DNA of 6,846 bases from Zymomonas sp. (GTDB lineage: Bacteria; Pseudomonadota; Alphaproteobacteria; Sphingomonadales; Sphingomonadaceae), in NCBI RefSeq assembly GCF_020216885.1, contig NZ_JAIWON010000150.1:1-6846 (forward strand). Reading direction: 5' to 3'. The translations under genes and the position numbers were made by a program. The notes under the pieces were generated by a model. The model was not told where the DNA came from and made no database searches. It saw only the letters and a program-made list of their open reading frames with translations. Positions 1 through 6,665 of the stretch are shown here, piece by piece; position 1 is the stretch's first letter, and the number at the start of each line of letters is the position of its first letter.

Positions 1-752
1 ATAAGAACAGAAGGCACATCCGGTGCTTTTAAAACGACAAATCCCGCAAAGCGATGGTAATGACTACGAAAAGGGATTCTATCCTGCAATTCTCTTTGTA
101 AAAGCGACGCAAAAGACACAGAAGCATTCATCGTCTCGCGACGAGTCAGATCATAAAGAATAGATTTTACGTCACTATTCTGATTTCTCAATTCTCTTGA
201 ACCCGAAATATCGGCCTGATTTTCTCTAGCCGCTAAGCGCGCTGCAATCTTGTCCGAAGCGACTTCCGACAAAGTATAAATGGTCGCCCCATGCGGGTTC
301 CCGACAGCCGCACTGTCCGCATGAATAGAAATAAAGAGATCGGCATTCATCCGCCGTCCGATTTCTCTTCGGGTCACCAAAGGCAAAAAACGGTCATCTT
401 CGCGCGTTAAGGCTACCCGAACTCGTCCCGACCGGATAAGGGCATCCCGAATGGCAAGGCCAATCGCCAAAGTCACTTCTTTTTCTCGCAGTCGTCCATC
501 GCGAGAGGAAGAGCCGGGGTCATGTCCCCCATGACCGGGATCAATCAAGACTAAAGGCCGACCGGAAACCCGCGCCCCATAGATGCGAGGCATTGATGGG
601 GCATAACCAGATTCACGTGCGATGGGTATCCGAACCGCTTTTGCCATCGGCACAACTGCAGCCCAAGAGTCATGAGATACGAAAAACAAAAAAAAGATAA
701 TCGAACCAAAAGGCTTTTTTTTCAAAAATTTCAGCTTAAAACCCTCAGCCAT
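1..752 (-). CDS. N-acetylmuramoyl-L-alanine amidase (Amidase_3 family), secreted; 3' end beyond window
   Basis: Zinc amidase that cleaves the bond between N-acetylmuramic acid and the peptide stem of peptidoglycan, acting in the periplasm, typically at the septum. I translated 250 codons from the reverse strand. Residues 1-31 look like a signal peptide: a Lys-rich start, hydrophobic core IIFFLFFV (18-25), and a likely cut near DSWAA. The catalytic domain starts at about 66. Zinc ligands are H74 in DPGHGG, E90 in LREKE and H144 in SIHAD. Residues 162-211 match the helical insert that, in AmiA/B/C-type enzymes, blocks the active site until a LytM-domain activator (EnvC/NlpD type) releases it. 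The frame ends at APDVPSVL, about two residues before the expected catalytic Glu, so the gene is cut by the window, not broken. No AMIN domain fits between signal peptide and catalytic domain, so I do not call it amiC. The start is uncertain: ATG at 752 gives a normal signal peptide but has no well-spaced ribosome site, while an in-frame ATG at 824 has AAGGG 12 nt upstream and adds 24 residues. Confidence 0.93.
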   Translation of the reverse strand, partial: MAEGFKLKFLKKKPFGSIIFFLFFVSHDSWAAVVPMAKAVRIPIARESGYAPSMPRIYGARVSGRPLVLIDPGHGGHDPGSSSRDGRLREKEVTLAIGLAIRDALIRSGRVRVALTREDDRFLPLVTRREIGRRMNADLFISIHADSAAVGNPHGATIYTLSEVASDKIAARLAARENQADISGSRELRNQNSDVKSILYDLTRRETMNASVSFASLLQRELQDRIPFRSHYHRFAGFVVLKAPDVPSVL

Positions 753-1074
753 GCCTTTTAGATATTTAACAGTTACAGATCCCTCTCTGTAAAAAAGGGT
801 CTTTTTTCTTTTCGGATACGCCATTTTAACCGATTACCCTTGTTAGAAGGACTGTGACCAGCCAGAAAAACGCTCATTTTTAAAAAAACATTTTTAGAGC
901 GCAAGCTATTGATATTTATATTTTCCCCCATAAAGGATAAGCTCATCCCACAAGTTGAACAGTAACCATTGCGTCCAACAGAAAGCGATGGTAGCGAATC
1001 AATGAAGAGAACAGAAAAAATTTGGTTCAAAAAACGGAATCGCTTCTGCCTCTCGCTGTGACTACTTTATTGAA
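753..1074. other. Intergenic region between divergent amidase and rne; no gene seen
   Basis: This stretch separates two genes transcribed away from each other, so both promoters should lie here or in the leader to its right. I found no convincing -35/-10 pair on either strand. TTGAAC at 954-959 is a passable -35 for rne but lacks a good -10 at 16-18 nt. If the amidase starts at the alternative ATG (824-822 on the minus strand), the first 72 bases of this stretch are coding. An open minus-strand frame at 773-1030 begins with TTG, has no ribosome site and shows no recognisable domain, so it is not called. Confidence 0.5.
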
Positions 1075-1231
1075 TGATATCTATTTGTGTTTCCGGATCG
1101 AAAGCATCGATGCACGCCGCTGTTTTAAGCCTGCCCCATTCCGATAAGGCAGGGCCCGCTGCAGCTAAGACCTTCCGCGCTTATAACAGCGCCGATACTA
1201 GCCGCGCGGCCTTTCAGTGCTGTTGTTCATG

Positions 1232-1250
1232 GCTGACCTCTCAGGTCGGC
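1232..1250 (+). promoter_or_regulatory. Strong 8-bp hairpin in the rne leader
   Basis: The arms 1232-1239 and 1243-1250 pair over eight positions (gctgacct with aggtcggc, one G-U pair) around a three-base loop. There is no U-tract after it, so it is not a terminator. It is the most stable local stem in the leader and a plausible RNase E docking or recognition element, by analogy with the leader hairpins of E. coli rne. Confidence 0.65.
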
Positions 1251-1342
1251 GCTGGATCCTGTTTCTCAGATGACGACTCTATTTTAGATAATTTTATTAT
1301 TACTCGCGCGCCCTTTGTCCGAAAAGAATTGTGCAGCGCGAC

Positions 1343-1346
1343 GGAG
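1343..1346 (+). promoter_or_regulatory. Ribosome binding site of rne
   Basis: GGAG lies 8 nt before the ATG at 1355 and immediately follows the 3' arm of the 1304-1309/1336-1341 stem, so folding of that stem could limit ribosome access. Confidence 0.75.
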
Positions 1347-1354
1347 ATTTTTGA

Positions 1355-4096
1355 ATGACTCTTACTAAAATGTTGATTGACGCCCGCCACAGGGAAGAAA
1401 CCCGGGTTGCCGTCATCAAAGGGAACCGTATCGAAGAATTTGATTTTGAATCGGCTGACCGTCGCCAATTAAAAGGCAATATTTATCTGGCCAAGGTCAC
1501 CCGCGTCGAACCTTCCTTACAGGCAGCTTTTGTCGATTATGGCGGCAACCGTCAGGGCTTTTTGGCTTTTTCGGAAATCCACCCTGATTATTATCAAATT
1601 CCCCGCGAAGACCGCGAAGCCCTTCTTCGTGAGGAAGAAGAATATTCTGCACGCCATAAAAGGCAGCAAGAAAGTGAAGATGATGAAGAGGGCGAAGATT
1701 CTTCTGATTCCGAAGCTATCCGCAACGATGCCAATGATGACAGCCTCGAAAATTTAAGAAGTCGGCGGCGGCATTTTGGACGGCATCACTACCGGATACA
1801 GGATGTTATCCGGCGGCGGCAGGTTTTGCTGGTTCAGGTTGTCAAAGAAGAACGCGGTAACAAAGGTGCCGCTCTCACGACCTATCTTTCTTTAGCCGGT
1901 CGCTATTGCGTCTTGATGCCAAATACCAGCAATGGCGGCGGTATCTCTCGCAAGATTTCCAACCTCGCCGATCGGAAAAGATTAAAGTCCATCATGGCAG
2001 AATTAAATCTGCCAAGCTCGATGGGCTGCATTGTCAGAACGGCTGGCCTGCAACGCACCAAAACCGAAATCAAACGGGATTTCGATTATCTTGCCCGCTT
2101 ATGGGATGAAATTCGCGAAAAAACGCTTCATTCACAGGCTCCGGCGCTCATCTATGGTGATAGCGACCTTGTAAAACGAGCCATCCGTGACATCTACAAC
2201 CGCGAAATTGATGAAATTCTGGTTGAAGGCGATGATGGTTATCGGGCAGCACGGAATTTCATGAAGCTGTTGATGCCCAGCCATGTCCGCAAAGTGCGAC
2301 CTTATGCTGATCCAGCACCCCTATTTCAGCGTTTCGGGGTAGAAGCGCAGCTTAACGCCATGTATCAGCCGATTGTTCAACTTAAATCGGGTGGTTATCT
2401 GGTTATCAATCCCACGGAAGCCTTAGTTTCGATTGATATCAACTCTGGCCGTTCCACACGGGAACATAATATTGAGCAGACAGCCACCGCAACCAATCTC
2501 GAAGCGGCTGCCGAAATCGCAAGACAGCTTCGCCTCCGCGATATGGCCGGATTGATTGTCATTGACTTCATTGACATGGAATCAAGCGCCAATATCCGTC
2601 GGGTTGAAAAGGCCATGAAAGATGCCTTGAAACATGACCGCGCCCGTATTCAGGTCGGCCATATTTCCAGCTTCGGCCTAATGGAAATGAGCCGCCAGCG
2701 CTTAAGAACGGGTATGCTTGAAGCCTCGACTGTCCCCTGCCCGCATTGTCAGGGATCGGGATTGATGCTGACCACGCCTTCTGCGGGTTTAATGGCCTTG
2801 CGGATGATCGAGGATGAAGCCTCACGCGGCAATGGCAGCCAGATTCACGTTCTGACTTCGCTTGATTCTGCTATTTATGTCCTCAACAAAAAGCGGAAAG
2901 AATTGGGCAGCATCGAAACCCTTTATGGGGTGACGATCCTGATCGACGGCGATCCTCTGCGTGGCAATAATCAGATATCGGTAGAATCGGCAGGGCCACC
3001 TCCCAGCCATGGCCTGATGTTACCACCGCCTTTGCCCACCTCCTCACCAGACGAAATCGACGATTATGAGGAAGAGCCAGAGATCGAAGAGATCGAAGCT
3101 GAAGAGGTCATCGAAGCCCCCTTCCGTCGGAATCATCGTCAGAATATGGCTCGTCGCAATTCGTCTTATAATGCCGAAGTAGCGATTCAGGATAACCAGC
3201 GTATGGAGCCGAAAGAGGCTGCACAGGCTTTCCTGAATACAGAAGAAGAGGCCAGCCAAGAAGAAGACAGCGAACATAGCCGTCGCAATCGTCGCAGTCG
3301 GCGGGGCAGACGAGGCGGTCGTCGGCGCAATGGTGAAAATTTTGCCGAAAAACCTTTAATGCTTTCTTCGGAGGCCTCAGAATCGGCATCGCTTGATGAC
3401 GATAGCTCCATCAAGGAAAGCTATGAAGGCGAAGCTCTGCCGGTAGAAAAAGCTATCGAAAAAAGCCCCCCAACAGAAGAGGCTAGCGAAGCTGAAAACA
3501 AAACTGCCCGCAGCAGTCGGACAAGACGTCGCCCTCGCGCTCGCTCGCCTAAAGTAGAAAGCGAAAGCTATCAGGCACCGGCCAATGTTCTTCAGGAAGA
3601 AATACCTCCGGCTGAAACAGCGGTTGTAGAGGTAAAGAGCGAAGAACCGATTGCAGAAAAACCAATCGCCGACGCCGAAGCAGTGGTCGTCGCTTCTAGT
3701 GAACCCGAAACGGTAGAAGAGGCAAAACCAAAGCGGGTCAGAAAACGGACAACGACTACCCGCCGTAAAAAAGCGGAACCCAAAGCCGCTGACAACGTCG
3801 AGGAGTCAGAAGACAGCAAAGCTGAAGCCGAAACCAAGCCAAAACGTCCGGCAACGAGACGGACGAGAACGACCAAGGCCACTACAGCAAAAGCCGCCGC
3901 TAAAAAGGCTGCGCCCGAAAGCGAAACCCCAGTCGTCGCCAAGGCTGAAACCAAGACGGTTGAAAAGACCGATGACAAGGCCGTCAAATCAGAACCCCCC
4001 AAAGATTCTGATACGGCTCCCATCTCCAACAGCAAGGAAGAAGCTGAAAAGCCAGCCCCTCGCCGTGGTTGGTGGCAGCGGACATTTGGGGAATAA
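1355..4096 (+). CDS. rne: Ribonuclease E, degradosome scaffold endoribonuclease
   Basis: Single-strand-specific endoribonuclease that starts mRNA decay and processes rRNA and tRNA; 913 aa, cytoplasmic. Order of parts: an N-terminal segment with an S1 RNA-binding domain (about 37-180) split by a highly charged insertion (about 90-150); 5'-phosphate sensor residues R228-T229 (VRTAG); DNase I-like catalytic core with metal-binding D361 (SIDINSGR) and D404 (VIDFID); Zn-link C462/C465 (CPHC), which joins subunits in the E. coli tetramer. Spacings D361-D404 (43) and D361-C462 (101) equal those of E. coli D303-D346 and D303-C404. From about 550 to the end the protein is low-complexity, with alternating acidic blocks and Arg/Lys-rich blocks (642-658, 791-806, 828-852), as expected for a disordered scaffold. 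The last residues carry EKPAPRRGWW (898-907), matching the PNPase-docking motif of Caulobacter RNase E. I see no E. coli-like membrane-targeting helix. The ATG is supported by GGAG at 8 nt and the conserved start MLIDARHREETRVAV. It is followed by its own terminator, so it is likely monocistronic. Confidence 0.97.
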   Translation: MTLTKMLIDARHREETRVAVIKGNRIEEFDFESADRRQLKGNIYLAKVTRVEPSLQAAFVDYGGNRQGFLAFSEIHPDYYQIPREDREALLREEEEYSARHKRQQESEDDEEGEDSSDSEAIRNDANDDSLENLRSRRRHFGRHHYRIQDVIRRRQVLLVQVVKEERGNKGAALTTYLSLAGRYCVLMPNTSNGGGISRKISNLADRKRLKSIMAELNLPSSMGCIVRTAGLQRTKTEIKRDFDYLARLWDEIREKTLHSQAPALIYGDSDLVKRAIRDIYNREIDEILVEGDDGYRAARNFMKLLMPSHVRKVRPYADPAPLFQRFGVEAQLNAMYQPIVQLKSGGYLVINPTEALVSIDINSGRSTREHNIEQTATATNLEAAAEIARQLRLRDMAGLIVIDFIDMESSANIRRVEKAMKDALKHDRARIQVGHISSFGLMEMSRQRLRTGMLEASTVPCPHCQGSGLMLTTPSAGLMALRMIEDEASRGNGSQIHVLTSLDSAIYVLNKKRKELGSIETLYGVTILIDGDPLRGNNQISVESAGPPPSHGLMLPPPLPTSSPDEIDDYEEEPEIEEIEAEEVIEAPFRRNHRQNMARRNSSYNAEVAIQDNQRMEPKEAAQAFLNTEEEASQEEDSEHSRRNRRSRRGRRGGRRRNGENFAEKPLMLSSEASESASLDDDSSIKESYEGEALPVEKAIEKSPPTEEASEAENKTARSSRTRRRPRARSPKVESESYQAPANVLQEEIPPAETAVVEVKSEEPIAEKPIADAEAVVVASSEPETVEEAKPKRVRKRTTTTRRKKAEPKAADNVEESEDSKAEAETKPKRPATRRTRTTKATTAKAAAKKAAPESETPVVAKAETKTVEKTDDKAVKSEPPKDSDTAPISNSKEEAEKPAPRRGWWQRTFGE

Positions 4097-4117
4097 AAAT
4101 ATTCCCATAGTATAAAG

Positions 4118-4154
4118 AAAGAGCAGGGCATAAAAACCCTGCTCTTTTTGTTTT
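4118..4154 (+). terminator. Rho-independent terminator of rne
   Basis: Perfect 8-bp GC-rich stem gagcaggg (4121-4128) / ccctgctc (4137-4144), extended to 11 bp by AAA/TTT, with an 8-base loop and then TTTTTGTTTT. It begins 21 bases after the rne stop codon and separates rne from the peptidase gene. The A-run on its left could give some termination in the other direction too. Confidence 0.92.
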
Positions 4155-4432
4155 CTAGAACAAGAAAAAACAATAAATATAGAAAAAATTCCAAAAAGAT
4201 AATTCGTACTAAACCAGAATATAAAGAATATTTCGATTTAAGGACTTAAAAATGTGATAAAAAATCAAAAATATGGATATTCAATATTTAATTTTAAAAA
4301 TTAAAAAGAGTGCTTCATAATTTATAAAAAATATTTATCAAACTTTTATCCATTCCGGTCGTTATCTTATAAATAAGCGCTTATATCTGGGTGTAGAGTC
4401 CGTTCTTTAGCTATCAGGGTTTTCGTTTTTTC
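4155..4432. other. AT-rich intergenic spacer before the M48 peptidase gene
   Basis: This is strongly AT-rich sequence with many A and T runs and no credible open frame or RNA gene. The only distinct elements are the palindrome and possible -10 box near 4368-4384. Transcription of the peptidase gene must begin here, because the rne terminator lies upstream. Confidence 0.55.
4345..4384 (+). promoter_or_regulatory. Possible promoter with overlapping palindrome for the M48-DsbA operon
   Basis: TATAAA at 4368-4373 resembles a -10 box. The base run 17 nt upstream (TTTATC, 4345-4350) is a poor -35 match. A perfect 12-nt palindrome, ataagcgcttat (4373-4384), begins at the last base of the -10 candidate and covers the expected start site, where a repressor could bind or the RNA could fold. 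Assignment rests on position and sequence alone. Confidence 0.3.
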
Positions 4433-5791
4433 ATGATACGCCGTTTTTGGCTCTTCATCTCTTGTTTGATGATCAGCTTTACGTTGATTCAGTCAGCCGC
4501 CTTTGCACAGGAAATTCTTCAAGATGCCGAGAGCGATGCTCTTTTAAAAAAGGCATTGGCACCCTTGGTCGCGGCTACTGGATTACGGGATGTCAAAATC
4601 CTGATCGTCAATGATTCTGAAATCAATGCCTTTGTTGCCGGTGGGCAGATGGTCTTTATCAATTCTGGCACAATCATGGCCGCTGATAACATTAACCAGA
4701 TTCAAGGTGTTGTCGCTCATGAATTAGGGCATGTGACTGCAGGGCATGTTATCAACTCAAGCGGCATTAAAGAAGCAGGACGCATCAGTGTCGCAGCGAT
4801 GATTTTACAAGCGGTTTTGGTGCCGCTTTCTGCCATCGTTCCGGCGGCTGGCGCTATCGGTACTATGCTGGGCGGGATCGGTAGTCAGGTCGCGGTGCAG
4901 CATTACCTCGCCTTCACCCGTACACAAGAAGCCAGTGCCGATGCTGCCGCCGTCAAATTTTTAAAAAGAGCTGATATCTCTGGCCGCGGTCTGCTGGAAT
5001 TTTTCGGAAAAATTCGCAAAATAGAATATCGTTCGATGCCGGCCGATTCCGATGGTAGTTTTGCCAGCGACCATCCTATGACGGCAGATCGTGAAATGAT
5101 GCTTCGAGGTGATCTTGAGAATCTTCCGGCATGGAACCGTCCCATTGATCCCCAGTTGCAGCAGAGCTTCCTTCGGGTCAGAGCCAAATTAACCGGCTAT
5201 CTTGCTGATCCGAACGAAGTGCTGAAAGAATATCCGGACGATGCCCACAATATTCCCGATCTTTACGCTCGGGCTTATGCTTTTCATCGATTGTCCTATT
5301 TCAAACAATCAATGGATGAAGTTGAAAAACTACTCAAACTGATTCCTAAAGACCCCTATTTTCTAGAATTGAAAGGTCAAATTCTACTCGAATCCGGTCA
5401 TCCAGATGAAGCCTTGGAACCCTATAGAGAGGCAACCGAAATATCACAGTCGCCGCTTATTGCGGCCTCCTTTGGCCATGCCTTGATGGCAACAGAGGAT
5501 TCTTCCCATTATGCTGAAGCTAAAAAAGTGCTGACAGTTGCCGTTGATCGGGAAGAAGATAATCCGCTTGCATGGTTTGTCCTTGGCAGCATCTATGACC
5601 GCGAAGGCGATGTTGCCCATATGAATTTGGCAACGGCTGAACGTTACAGCCTTAGTGGTCAAACCACTCTAGCGATGGATGCGGCGGATATGGCGCTAAA
5701 AGGACTTGATCCGAATAGCGCCGAATGGCGACGTGCTAACGATATTGCGACGACTGCCCGTCAGGCACTGGCTAGCAAGAAGAAAAAATAA
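4433..5791 (+). CDS. Secreted M48 family zinc metallopeptidase with TPR domain (BepA-like)
   Basis: Periplasmic protease/chaperone of 452 aa. Residues 1-25 form a signal peptide (basic MIRRFW, hydrophobic core, AFA before QE). The M48 domain carries HELGH at 96-100 (zinc ligands H96 and H100, catalytic E97) and the third ligand E166 in EASAD. H214 in SDHPMTADR sits where E. coli BepA has its regulatory His (H246). A long hydrophobic stretch (about 119-157) between the two zinc motifs may be an amphipathic lid or membrane-contacting helix. Residues about 275-440 hold TPR-like helix pairs, for example around YARAYAFHRLSYF and GHPDEALEPYREA. M48 plus C-terminal TPR, and a length close to E. coli BepA (487 aa), point to an outer-membrane protein quality-control role: helping insertion of LptD/BAM substrates and degrading stalled ones. 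Orthology to bepA is inferred, so no symbol is given. The ATG gives a textbook signal peptide, though its ribosome site is weak (AGGG 13 nt upstream). Likely the first gene of a two-gene operon. Confidence 0.93.
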   Translation: MIRRFWLFISCLMISFTLIQSAAFAQEILQDAESDALLKKALAPLVAATGLRDVKILIVNDSEINAFVAGGQMVFINSGTIMAADNINQIQGVVAHELGHVTAGHVINSSGIKEAGRISVAAMILQAVLVPLSAIVPAAGAIGTMLGGIGSQVAVQHYLAFTRTQEASADAAAVKFLKRADISGRGLLEFFGKIRKIEYRSMPADSDGSFASDHPMTADREMMLRGDLENLPAWNRPIDPQLQQSFLRVRAKLTGYLADPNEVLKEYPDDAHNIPDLYARAYAFHRLSYFKQSMDEVEKLLKLIPKDPYFLELKGQILLESGHPDEALEPYREATEISQSPLIAASFGHALMATEDSSHYAEAKKVLTVAVDREEDNPLAWFVLGSIYDREGDVAHMNLATAERYSLSGQTTLAMDAADMALKGLDPNSAEWRRANDIATTARQALASKKKK

Positions 5792-5807
5792 CCGACTTAA
5801 CCCTAAA

Positions 5808-5813
5808 AAGGAA
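5808..5813 (+). promoter_or_regulatory. Ribosome binding site that fixes the start of the DsbA-like gene
   Basis: AAGGAA ends 9 nt before the ATG at 5823. The reading frame is open further upstream to an ATG at 5706 inside the peptidase gene, but that start would give a 39-residue basic extension unlike a signal or anchor. This site therefore supports 5823. Confidence 0.8.
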
Positions 5814-5822
5814 CCGCCTAAT

Positions 5823-6602
5823 ATGCCCGATATGCCGAAGCCAACCGAAGAGCTAAGAGTGGAAAATAAAAGCTGTCATAAAAAAAGTTGCCTTTGTTCT
5901 GCTCTGGCCGGAGCCATCGGTGGTAGCGTTGTCGTGCTGGGCTATTTGTTATCAAGCCATTTGATATCAGGAAAATCGGACGAACCCGTTCGGGACTATC
6001 TCATGGAACATCCCGAAGTTATTCCCCAAGCCATGGAAGCCCTACAGCAACGAGAAACCGATAAGCTGGTTTCACAAAATAGAACGGCTTTGGAAACACC
6101 TTTTGCTGGCGCATGGGATGGCGCAGAAAAAGGCCGCGTGACGATTGTCGAATTTTCGGACTATGCCTGCGGTTTTTGTCGTAAAGCTAATGGCGATCTC
6201 AACCGCCTTTTATCCGAAGATAAAGATATCCGTCTAGTGATACGGCAATTGCCGATCTTGGGACCCGACAGCGAGATTGCTGCCCGCACAGCCTTAGCTA
6301 TTGCAAAAAACAGTTCTAAATTCAGTGAATTTCATCACCAGATTTATAACAGCAAGCATCTTTCACCCGAAGTCGTCGCTGATATCGTCAAATCTTTAGG
6401 ACTCAATCCTCAAGAAGTCGCCAAACAGGGTAGCGATCCGGCCATCACGCAAGAGATTACCAAAAATATTCTACTAGCGAGAGAATTGGGTCTAACCGGC
6501 ACGCCAGCCTTTATTATTGGAGACAAAGTCTTCTCCGGTGTTGCCGGATATGATGCCTTAAAGGAAGCTGTCGCCAAAATTCGAGGAAAATCGTCAAAAT
6601 AA
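5823..6602 (+). CDS. Membrane-anchored DsbA/ScsC-like thiol:disulfide oxidoreductase
   Basis: 259-aa thioredoxin-fold protein expected to make or shuffle disulfide bonds in periplasmic proteins. A short Lys- and Cys-containing N-terminus (C18, C23, C25) precedes one hydrophobic segment (about 26-48) with no clear signal-peptidase site, so it is probably an uncleaved anchor with the domain in the periplasm. Residues 54-83 (VRDYLMEHPEVIPQAMEAL and onward) resemble the ScsC N-terminal helix that trimerises some family members. The thioredoxin strand VTIVEFSDYACGFC follows, with the redox pair C116-GF-C119, an inserted helical domain, and the cis-Pro loop TGTP (P228). Both redox Cys and the cis-Pro are present, so it should be active. 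Whether it acts as oxidase or isomerase cannot be told from sequence: a trimer would favour isomerase. It lies 31 bp after the peptidase gene with no terminator between, hence likely the same operon. No DsbB/DsbD partner is in the window. Confidence 0.92.
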   Translation: MPDMPKPTEELRVENKSCHKKSCLCSALAGAIGGSVVVLGYLLSSHLISGKSDEPVRDYLMEHPEVIPQAMEALQQRETDKLVSQNRTALETPFAGAWDGAEKGRVTIVEFSDYACGFCRKANGDLNRLLSEDKDIRLVIRQLPILGPDSEIAARTALAIAKNSSKFSEFHHQIYNSKHLSPEVVADIVKSLGLNPQEVAKQGSDPAITQEITKNILLARELGLTGTPAFIIGDKVFSGVAGYDALKEAVAKIRGKSSK

Positions 6603-6665
6603 TATTTTCAAATCCAAAGAAATATTTTGTTATTATTCTATTCTTGCTTTGGATAGCTGACATGG

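Larger units (their letters stand above)
1075..1354 (+). promoter_or_regulatory. Structured 5' leader of rne, probable autoregulatory UTR
   Basis: About 280 bases before rne are richer in GC and inverted repeats than the flanking spacer. Visible elements: palindrome gcatcgatgc (1104-1113); a CCTGCC/GGCAGG stem around 1131-1153; stem gcgct/agcgc (1177-1181/1188-1192); palindrome gccgcgcggc (1201-1210); an 8-bp hairpin at 1232-1250; an AU-rich stretch (1281-1303) of the kind RNase E cuts; and a 6-bp stem tcgcgc/gcgcga (1304-1309/1336-1341) ending just before the ribosome site. E. coli rne is known to be autoregulated through a long structured leader that recruits RNase E. The same logic is inferred here from position and structure only; the E. 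coli sequence is not recognisable. The transcription start is not located, so the left boundary is approximate. Confidence 0.6.

Noticed and set aside
778..807. Possible plus-strand terminator (ccc/ggg stem followed by T-run)
   Set aside because: The stem is very short with a bulge, and no plus-strand gene ends before it.
773..1030. 85-codon minus-strand open frame just upstream of the amidase
   Set aside because: It starts with TTG, has no ribosome site, shows no domain or credible composition, and lies in a spacer expected to hold divergent promoters.
3592..4194. 200-codon minus-strand open frame opposite the rne tail
   Set aside because: It is the antisense shadow of the repetitive Ala/Glu/Lys coding region; its Ser/Ala/Val-rich product is what the reverse complement of such codons gives, and it begins across the rne terminator.
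4155..4360. A/T-run spacer as a possible replication origin, attachment site or small RNA
   Set aside because: No iterons, DnaA boxes, direct repeats or further terminator hairpins could be found in it.
5706..5822. Upstream in-frame extension of the DsbA-like gene into the peptidase gene
   Set aside because: The extension lies in the coding sequence of the peptidase and would place 39 basic residues before the protein; ATG 5823 has a well-spaced AAGGAA.
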